A stretch of 64,000 nt of DNA, from contig JAQGBZ010000216.1 in assembly GCA_034687125.1 (NCBI GenBank), forward strand, positions 1 through 64,000. Reading direction: 5' to 3'. The translations under genes were made by a program, and so were the position numbers. The DNA comes from Neelides folsomi (taxonomy: Eukaryota; Arthropoda; Collembola; Neelipleona; Neelidae). Below, one piece after another: positions 54,901-64,000 of this stretch. Below the pieces are notes generated by a model, which was not told where the DNA came from, did no database searches, and worked only from the letters and a program-made list of their open reading frames with translations. The number at the start of each line of letters is the position of its first letter. Within the stretch, counting starts at the first letter, position 1.

Positions 54901-57900
54901 GTCGCTGCGGAAGAGGAGCTGCTCACAGCCTGGGAACAAATGCGTCGAGTACCTCGCTCCAATGGAGTGGAAGGCAGTCGAGTTTTCTACAAGGTGGAAA
55001 GCGATTTTGATCGCCTCCAAGAGGACATGAAGGTCATGGTCGTTCTGTAAGTACTTGGGGTTGATAGCCGCCTCTGTGTAGGGCGTCGAGTCTCTCAAAA
55101 GGATTTCTCCTCTTGCGTGGGGACGAGCGGCGGAAGGAACGATAAAAAATGCGTCTTTTCCTCTTGCGTGATTGAAATATTCGGCCGCAACGTCCTCCCG
55201 GAGGTTGTAAGCGTGGGCAAAGTCAGATGGGAATTTGGAATGAGGTGCGAAGGAGGAGAAACCAAAATGAATGTCAGGCCAATCAACTTGACCTGCACCC
55301 TTGGCCTTGCTAGAACTCACAAGAGCCGAAGCTTGGAAAACTGAAGTTGTGAGGACTCCTTTGGCAAAGGCGAGCTGAGCAAACGACTTGGCTCCGACAT
55401 CTCGGTCCACAAGGTAAGAAGACCCGGGTTTAATGAAAAATGGCCCAATGAAGGTTGACAAATGATCTTGCAAATTTTGACCGACGGGTAAATCCTTTAC
55501 GACTGGGATCTATATAAAATTTATTCAAGATGAGATTTATTCGCGATTAGTATTCACCTGTGGACCTATCTATTATTGAGTTAATTCATAACACTTATCG
55601 TGATTTTTATTTTTACTCTGCATTTACCTGTATATTTAGTTATTATATATTGCAATTATATATTATTTACCCCGAGTGTTCTTAAGTGGTGAGCTGGGCC
55701 AACTCCTGAGAGCATGAGAATCCGAGGAGATTGGACGGCCCCCGCAGACAAAATGATTTCTTTGTTTGCAAAAGCATAACGAATCGTTCCATGTCGATCA
55801 TATTCAACTCCATATGCTTTGTTTTCCGGGCCATCAAAAAGGACCTAAATAATTATTGTAATTATAATTATACATTGTAATTATAATTAAATTGAAATTA
55901 TAACATACTGTAATTACATAATACCATAATCATAGAATTAGTTATCATATGATGAACCATGTTCTATAGCTAATATAAGGTAATGTGTATGTATTGGTAT
56001 ACGCGTATGTATAAGGTAGTTTTTGCAAAAGTTTACAATGTTTGTTTTCAGCATCATTAAATCTGCTTGAACTTATTGTGCGCATCAGAACCAAAATGGT
56101 AATCGGCTCATCTTTGACATTAAAAGAATAAGGAGGTAAGGAGATTAACAAAGAGGATCATAAACAGTCGAAAATGCGAAGTTGGGAGTGAGAAGTTGAG
56201 TCGGACGGACGCGTAAGTGACTGAACCAGATTTGCATATGAATGAGGAGATTAATTTATGAGGGCAAAGGAGCTTCTTACACGAGTGACGTGTGAGAACT
56301 TGTGAATGGTGAGATTCGGCCGACGGTGAGGTTTGCTCAAATATCCATCATACACACTGTCTCTGTAGCCAAGTCGAGAAGTGTAGTAGTTCGTGTCGAA
56401 GCCTGAACGAAGGGAAGATTCATTAAGGTGTCAACAAGGAATTAGTTCAATTAAGAAAAACAAAAAATACCTTCTCCGAAAGGTCCATTAAGGTCAATAT
56501 GTTCATAGCCGTGTTCCTTCCCAGCGTAGATCCATCGTTTGGCTAAGCCGATATAATTCGGAATTTCCACACGAATTGGACCGCCATGTCCATGTTTAAC
56601 TTTATAATTAAAAAAACTTTATAATTAAAAAAACTATATATAATTAAAAATCATCTAATAATTTAATAAAAAATGTCCTGTTTGTTTTTCGAGCTTTTTG
56701 GGGGGTAAAAGTTAGAGAAGAAAATGAAAGCAACCTTTTGAGTGCGGTCCATGGAAATCCTCACTGCGGTCAAAGAAGGGTTGAACTCCCTCATAAGACC
56801 AAGACGGATCTCCGGTGACGTGGGCCCAGTGGTTGAAATCCTTTTGATGTCCACGAAGATGGACGAGAAAGTTGAGGTTTGAGGAACCGCCCAAACTTCT
56901 CCCTTGTGACCAACTCGACTCCTAAAAAGTTACATGAAGATTTTTTTCATGTCCAACTCATCACTTTTTCTCTTTCGTCACACAAGTTCTTTCTTGTGTG
57001 TCATTGGGGATTTGGATCTATGTATGCCATAAAATAAAAAGGAAACTGGTCAGGTAATGAAGGTTCAAAAATCTACTTGACTCGTGTCATCCTCCACATT
57101 CGAGTGAACTTGCTTACTTAAGTTAGTTAGAGAACTAAATGTAAGTTAGAGAGTTTGACAATTGACGAGTTCATGTTGTTGTTGTTTACGTTCTTTAACC
57201 TACTGTTACATATTCCTCCTTCCACCACCATATCATTGTCATTAAAAAGGCCCATTGGGCTTAATGAAAAGGTTGGGAATTGGGCCAATGATGAGAAGAG
57301 TTTAATGCATATTTAATGGGTTTATTAAAACATGAATACTTACGTGGCCGTTCATGGCAAAACATGCTTTCTCTTGTGGAACGGTTCGGTGTTTCCAATC
57401 AAACTCTGCATAGTTAAGCAAAGGGAAGGTGAATGAAGGAACGGAGAGAAAAGGATGAGGATCTCCGCCAGACTCCAAGAGCAAAACTTTAAATTTCTCA
57501 GCTAGACGACTTGCCACGACTCCGCCTGATGAACCGCCGCCCACTACGTATAAATTACAGGTGATTCACAATCATTTCATACCTTTAGCCTTTATGTAGT
57601 GTTAATAGTGCCGATGAAATTTGAATGTTTGATAGAAACCTTTAATTATTTATATTATGGAGTGGGAAAAACTCAAGAGGATTGTTTAGGAAAAGCGAAG
57701 GATGCAGATATGGGCATAGGCCTTTTGGGGTTATGAAAAGCACATTGTCAATTGTTTAAAATGTTTTCAGTTTTGACAACTTTTGTTCTTTGTATTTAGA
57801 GAAAATTGTAAATTATGAAAGTTTTCCTTTCGGCTACTTTACCTATAATGTATTTACTCTGGATTTTACGTATATGGGAAAATATTCAAATGGATTTTTG

Positions 57901-58393
57901 ATCAATATATTCTAAATTTTTAACAATACATTGGATGTAAAGAAACTGAAGAAAAGAATCTTAATCTTGTAATAATTGGATTAGTTTTACAATTATCATA
58001 TTAATTAAACTTATTGAGAACTTCCTAATCAATTTTGCATATTTTACAATTTTTTTCAATTATCTTTTAATATTAATTTTTGGATAGTAATAATATTTAA
58101 ATAAATTATTTTTGTAAACGGAATCGAAATAAAAATCAAATTGAATAGGACTAATAAACAAAAGTATTAAAATTTATAAAATTATTATTATTAATTAAAC
58201 AAAAATTCAACTTACCGACGACAAAGTCAAAAGTGTCATGTTTGTCCAGATAAGCCGCTTTATAGCGATCGGCTACTCGGTCAATGTGGTCCCAGGTTTG
58301 AATGTACAAAGAAACAGTGGCGACAAGTCCGAAGAGGATATTCCGGAAAAAAATATTGTGGAACGTGGATCGGAAATGCGGGAAAAAACCCAT
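51975..58393 (-). CDS. GMC oxidoreductase with long disordered C-terminal tail
   Basis: FAD-dependent glucose-methanol-choline oxidoreductase (insect glucose dehydrogenase-like family). Eight exons: 58393-58216, 57543-57344, 56921-56735, 56599-56471, 56402-56281, 55844-55671, 55509-54888, 54622-51975; 1419 aa versus about 600-650 usual. A hydrophobic N-terminal anchor or signal (about residues 15-32), then the FAD motif [10 protein letters not shown] (about 58-67), [72 protein letters not shown] with catalytic His548, and [16 protein letters not shown]. The usual SGNTNAPT segment reads STPTGAAA. After about residue 620 the last exon stays open for about 795 residues: first His/Pro/Gln/Val-rich, then Arg/Glu/Lys-rich with ten-residue [10 protein letters not shown] repeats. 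There is no domain in the tail. Start: the first ATG before the anchor. Confidence 0.88.
52681..52740 (-). repeat. Perfect 30-bp tandem coding repeat in GMC tail
   Basis: ttagattcttcccttacacg + ttcgcgactt occurs twice in a row with no change (52681-52710, 52711-52740). It encodes [10 protein letters not shown] units, and further diverged copies follow up to about 52860. Confidence 0.85.
56598..56650. repeat. 17-bp tandem repeat beside a splice acceptor
   Basis: actttataattaaaaaa is repeated two to three times directly upstream (on the minus strand) of the GMC exon 4 acceptor. Confidence 0.6.
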
Positions 58394-61300
58394 GATGGAA
58401 TCACACACTGGCCCACAAGCTGAGACTCACTCCGTGGCCAAGGAGTGAATGACGGACAAAGGTCGGAGTGACGATGAAAAAACGCCCTGCTTTCCCACCC
58501 CTTCTTCAAATCTCCCAAATAACCACCAGACAGACGAAGAAGAAAGCTGAGGATCTCTCGAGAACAAGGAGTTGAATGAATCAATGCTGAATGAATCAAA
58601 GTTCCCCTTCTAAGAACCAAATTCCATCTCTCTCTCCAAAGCAGGTACCTTCAAGAAAATGAAGAAAAGTTCAAAGAATTTAATCATAGGAAGTCATGTT
58701 ATTACATCCACAATAGTAACCACCATGTTGGGCTTTGCTTTGCTTCAAGTTCATGGTCGTCGTAGTGGGGGGAAAGGTGTAAGATACGACTGACCCAGTA
58801 AAAACACATTGTCCTAGTTTTTCTCACGCTAATTTGTACATCTTGAGCGTACGTTCCCTCCGCTCCTCCTTGATGGAAACTGGAGATGAGAAAAAAGGTT
58901 TAAATGGAGTTTAAATCATTGATAATTACTCTTGTTTTGCATTTTACTCCAATTTAAATCAGAACGGTTTCCTGACCCAACCCTGGAAAAATATTTAAAT
59001 ATTCATACAAAAGTGATAGAGTTGCTTGTAGGAAATTTATTTGCGAATCATGTTGGCTATTAACATTCACACTAATGTTTCTTACGCTCATTAAATTTAA
59101 TTTAATTTGCGGAAAAAATTAATTTGGGTAATTTAATATCTATTTAATCAGAATAAGAATCCTAGTTAACTTTCATGAATTATAGTTTCAGAAATTGGAA
59201 ACCACGGGACAATTAACTTACTGATATTTTGAAATAAGCATATTTTCATATACACAATCTTCCTTATTTTCCTATTTAATCCTATAAATCAAACCTAATT
59301 ATTCGAATAGGGAAAACCTATTAATTTTCAAAGGTTAAAAATCTTCTGACGCGTTTATGACTCTTTTTCATCCTATTCCTCCCAATGAGAAAAGGTCTGA
59401 AGTTTCTTTACTTCTTTACATATGCAAATATTCCCCTTCTTTCCCGATGAATTAAAAGATCATATTTCCTTATATAAGGACGGTCAAGCGGAATGTATAA
59501 TGACCAAGCTTCCTTTTTCTACGCGGGCCCATTACTCGAAGGAGATGAATCCTGGGAATCTGACTGAGATTTATCTCTTAATATTTTCTCAAAAGGAATT
59601 GAGGGAAATGAGAAGAGAACGATGGAGGATTTAATGGCCATGCTAGAAACCTACATTAACCCCGTAGCCCCGTGAATGAACCGTATAAGCCTCAAGGAAA
59701 AATTGTTATTAAAACCTCGCCTTTCGTTTTCATTCCTCACCACCCTCGTGATTTTCTTTATGCTAAACTAACTAAGGGTAAGTGGACAGTCAAACATATT
59801 ATTTAGCATTTGCCCACATTTGCATATCATCACTTTTTCCTTCGTTGATAAACCGTTGGGTCAAGTACCAAAATTCCATTGTTTATGAACCAGACGTGAG
59901 TCTTGATAGTTTAGTTATATTGCAAACAAGATATTAAGAAGATACGGTGATGGTCCATCTGATAAAGATGTAAAAGGTTTTACAGATTTTAGCTTAGCTG
60001 GATACATCGACTTAACTAGCATAATATTTAAGCAGATATCCAATTTGTGAGAATATTACATGCCCATACTTATAAGATTATAAACTAACTTACAACTAAA
60101 CTAGCTAAATATTTCTGAGCTTGTAAAGTCATGAAGTCGAAAATGAGAAAATAAATTTAAATTTATAAAGCTTTTCAAAATATTTAAGCCTTGGGAAGAA
60201 AAAAGAAAAAATGAGTGAAAATGACCAATACAGTGGCCTATATGATACTTATATGTAAGATGTACATATTCCCCATGTCATGAATCATTCGGCGTAATTC
60301 TTTGAAGTAAAAAACCAGGAGTGCACTTTGCTGACCCTCCTCTGTGCAACTTCTTAAAAACTCTTTACAACAGAGAGAAAAAAGCGGAATAAGCTTAAAA
60401 GCACTTTTTCTTTATTGTTCAGTTTTTTGCATAAATATGAAAAGTACAGGTAAATTGGTTGTTGGTCCTTTAGCCAAATGAATTATTTAAAATTGGAGGT
60501 ATTGAATGAAATGAAGGAATGGAAAGAGAAAATGTGGAGTTTATGTAAATATCACATTTGTAACGAGCCAATTGCAAACTTATCATTTTCTTAATTCCAA
60601 AACTCGATTTGCTCCTATATTATTGAATGGATGAATGAAGATGAAAGTTAAATGATTTTAAATTCAATTGTAGAAAAAAAGGCTTTAATGAGAAAACGTT
60701 ACTTGTTTGTTGGAAATGCGAAGGGATCTTTGCATTTACTCTTATTTTATTACATTGCTACATAATGTACATAATCACTCCATAGAACAAGTGAAGTATC
60801 GACAGTGGGGAGTAATTGGTTTTCTTAATGAAAGACTTTCAATTCCAGACAAAGCAATCACAATGCAATCTTGCCACTTATTAGTAATACAATATAATAG
60901 ATATATGGTACAATGAATGATAATAATGTTCAATGGCAACAATTGTTTTATGAACTTTATGAACATCAAAAGAGTAAAAGTGTTTCAGATAAGAGTCAAT
61001 AAGGACTAACCGTAATGAGTGAATAAATAAAATGGTGAAGAATAAAAATGAAAACGAGAAATTTGAACTTCACCCCCTTTAGCATTTAGAATCCAATAAA
61101 GGTCAAAGTATCAATTTTTATCAAGGAAGTGGAAAATGCATTTGTAGGGTGCAGACTCTATGAAAAGAACTTGAATGGAATCTTCTTCCATTAGTTTCCA
61201 TTTGTACATAGGATTCTGTATGTGGAAAAGTGAATGTATTTATTTCGTTTCCATTTTTCATTGACACAGTGCGGGTTAACCTCAACCTTCAACGGCATCA

Positions 61301-64000
61301 ACAACTTCGTGTATGTTCTTCGTGGAGTGGAATGATATGAATGCATTGGATTTGTCTATAGATTTGCTATATCTTTCCGGATTGCATTTAGTGGGAGAAA
61401 ACAGGTTTTATTTGTCTCTCAATAATATTGTAATATTGAAGTGTGGCTTGGAGTGAGGTTGAGGAATCTGCGGGGAACCCATCGGTCCTTAAAACATCTC
61501 TACACGCCTTATCTCTTCTAAAATAGCCCATTAACCAAAATTATTCACTCACCTCCTGTATCTTGAAAGAAGATCTTTCTCTCATTCAAGATTTCTCTTG
61601 GGCTCAAGAAGGAGATGAAGCTTCTTTTTATTTAATTTATTTTTTATTCCGTATTTAACTCTTTGCATTCCCAATCTTTCTCCCCCCATTCATCATCAAC
61701 TTCATCGTAAATTAAGTTGGAATGGATATGAATATTTAAATAAATATTTAAAGTCTACGTAAATCCCTTAAAAGTTTATTTATTAAGGTGGTGGGTATAC
61801 AAGTATAAAACTAATATGTATAATATACCTTCTAATATGTTCATCCATAACTAACAATAAGTATACTTATCCTTACTTTTAGGTTAATCTTGTACACCCA
61901 TGAAGCCTAAATCTTTTTAGCATGGAATTTTCAGAAATGAATTTTTTTGACAAAAAATTATGCATAGACCTCCTTTGTAGGTCTTTTGCCTACGACAAGG
62001 AAAATATTAGTGACGATGTTTGGTGTATTTAATAACATATGTCTTACCACAATAAAATTTGAATGTCACACTGAACAGGAGGAATAATATTTAATAAACG
62101 GGCTAAAAAGCGTAGATGAGGTTAAAGATCGCAAACATTGCAATTAATTCTTAAAATTTCTAAACAATAAAATCATTTCCAACTCAAATGTGTGCAATTC
62201 AATAAACCTTAACTTGTTTAGATTCAGACAGTGCACCATAAGGTAGTTAGTTTTTATTGTAACATGTAAATCTTTACTATTACGACAACCAACAATGGAT
62301 TTTTTTATCTTGTATCAGTGCATCAGTATGTAAGTAATACATAATAAAATATAATTTTTATTTTTTTTATTTTAGCACTGCATTGCATTATAGAGTTGCT
62401 AAAAGAAATTCGCGTGATGGGAAATACAATTATATATGAATTTTGAATACAAGGTGGATTGTATGATTAAACTCAGAAGCAGGAAATTAAATGCAATGTG
62501 AAGCTATCCAAATTTTTTCATAATTGAAAAATTGTTTGTTGTTTAAATGGGTAATAGAAATGCAAATTAGGAAATTTGGCCCTCCCTCATCGTGCCTTCT
62601 CGATCGTGACGTTCAATTTTCATAAGTTTTCTACTGTGCATTAACGGAATAATTGAGATAAATCTCTCCATCCAGGATCTACCCTAATATAATTGACAGA
62701 CTAATGATCTGGTTGGGTCGTAAAATTACTCTGAGAAGTTTATTACATTTCTCCCACTTGTTCCATCTGTTCAATATCCAATGGGTGTAGCATTGTTGTA
62801 ATATACTAATAAATAGCTCCTAACTGTATTTTATCGATGCATCGCGATGTCCACCTCCGTATTTGAAGTGATGAAGCTTCCAACTTGAAACTATTGTTAT
62901 TATTTTTTTATCTATTGTTTAAAGCCCAATCTCATCAGTGTAACTTACTATTAAAAATTTATTAACTTATGATTAAAAGTCATCTCGGAGGTTCGGTTAA
63001 TATTTCATAAAGTTTTCTCTTGTAAGATTTTGGAAATTTGAGGACATGAGGGTTTGGCTCATTGAGATTAGCGTCTTGATCGGAGTTAAAGACTATTTAT
63101 TATGTCTGCCACCTTCCATACTCATTAAATTATGGAACTGATATTAATCTTGTTAATATCAGACTACGCCATGCAGCCACCCACTGAACCAATAACGTGG
63201 GTTAACTAACAATTACCCAAATCCAACCACTTGGCTTAAACCTGAACTCCAATCGGAGCCAGGAGAAAGATTCTTTGACACATGGAAAGAGAAATTGAAG
63301 TGGAGAGACGTTAAGGTTGTCAGGAACGCAGAGATTCCTATCTCACTCAGGTGTATTGGTATATAATCTTTTCGCATGTGTAGGTAATGTATGCCAGGGA
63401 GTATCACTGCACCAAATTTACATATATCCGTTTCGCACTGAACGGAATAACTAACCCAGGAGCTATAACTTATGCGAAGGAATGTGTAATGGGTGAGTAA
63501 TGGAGGTTTTTAATTGAAATTCAGAAGGAGACAATTTGAGACTCAGCAGACACGAATTTCAATTAAATTGACAACCTGCCATTGAGAAACTCGCAAAGAA
63601 GGTGGGCCAAGAGATTCAATTAGTGAGGAAGACACCTTGTTTGTTTCCCCAACCAGCTTCATTCACTTTTCCCACATTTACCTTCATATTTTTTTACCCA
63701 TCATCTAAATGAGCTCCTTGTAACAAGTATTTTGGACATGAAAATAAATTAAAACAACGAGGCTTATCACGTACTAAAGAGCCCTAATTGGGATAATTAA
63801 TTTCAATTATGAAGGATGAGCTTAATAGATGATTAACTTAAAAGGGGGAGATTGTTCAAAATGAAATTATGGCCATTTAAGGAGAAATTGTTTCGAATAT
63901 GTCCGCGTATTTAAAGAGGCCACCTTTTGCATCCTGTTATTGTTGTTATGATTTAAGCCAATTTCCACTCTTTCCCTCCTAAATGATTTAAATGAAAAAC
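58394..64000. other. Right end of window: no gene seen (5.6 kb)
   Basis: The first few hundred bases are the likely GMC promoter and leader (58394-58620 is less AT-rich). The rest is AT-rich with short frames only (for example 59422-59634, 60707-60916) that lack motifs and splice partners. A perfect hairpin lies at 63138-63162. Confidence 0.55.
63138..63162. repeat. Perfect 10-bp hairpin
   Basis: ctgatattaa (63138-63147) and ttaatatcag (63153-63162) form a perfect stem around the loop tcttg. No downstream tract or gene context gives it a role. Confidence 0.5.

Noticed and set aside
59422-59634. 70-codon plus frame near the right end
   Set aside because: No recognisable domain and no promoter or splice context; isolated in AT-rich DNA.

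Overview
This window looks like nuclear DNA from an animal, most probably an arthropod. It is AT-rich, with genes split by many short introns (often 50-150 bp, GT...AG) and separated by long AT-rich spacers without coding potential. The proteins are metazoan: ENPP phosphodiesterase, ZC3H13/Flacc, SLC35C2, TMEM145, RpS19, DDX3/Belle, BOLA3, RNF121, SUCLA2 and XRCC3. The LDLa/CCP serine-protease homologue and the GMC oxidoreductase are families that arthropods expand. I could not place the species; a hexapod such as a springtail is a guess. There is no bacterial, phage, plasmid or CRISPR signal.

Layout. 69-699 (+): last two exons of a coiled-coil protein that enters from the left, with a foldback element in the intron. 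1743-4325 (+): membrane-anchored ENPP. 5126-8724 (-): ZC3H13/Flacc-like m6A-writer subunit, divergent from SLC35C2 (9633-11640, +). 12681-13108 (-): small secreted Gly-rich protein with a TATA box. 15368-15607 (-): small one-TM protein of unknown role. About 5 kb without genes follows. 20743-24992 (-): TMEM145-like receptor. 26699-27499 (+): RpS19. 28292-31948 (+): DDX3/Belle. 35481-36289 (-): BOLA3, divergent from RNF121 (36760-38447, +). 39853-41705 (-): SUCLA2. 42167-43142 (-): short XRCC3, divergent from a MATH-only protein (43615-44403, +). 44554-45550: cluster of terminal-inverted-repeat elements. 45817-49266 (-): double serine-protease homologue with LDLa and CCP modules. 51975-58393 (-): GMC oxidoreductase with a tail of about 800 disordered residues. 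58394-64000: no gene seen.

All exon models were built by hand from splice signals, reading-frame continuity and recalled family motifs. In every multi-exon gene the exon phases close exactly, which is strong internal support, but no transcript or database search was available. The genes are a mixture of housekeeping and extracellular functions and do not form a pathway. Two of them, BOLA3 and SUCLA2, are mitochondrial. The points most worth a second look are the GMC enzyme with its charged repeat tail and altered active-site motif, the protease homologue with both protease domains apparently inactivated, ZC3H13 without its zinc finger, a 39-nt in-frame intron or exitron in TMEM145, a 17-nt microexon in RNF121, and the inverted-repeat elements.
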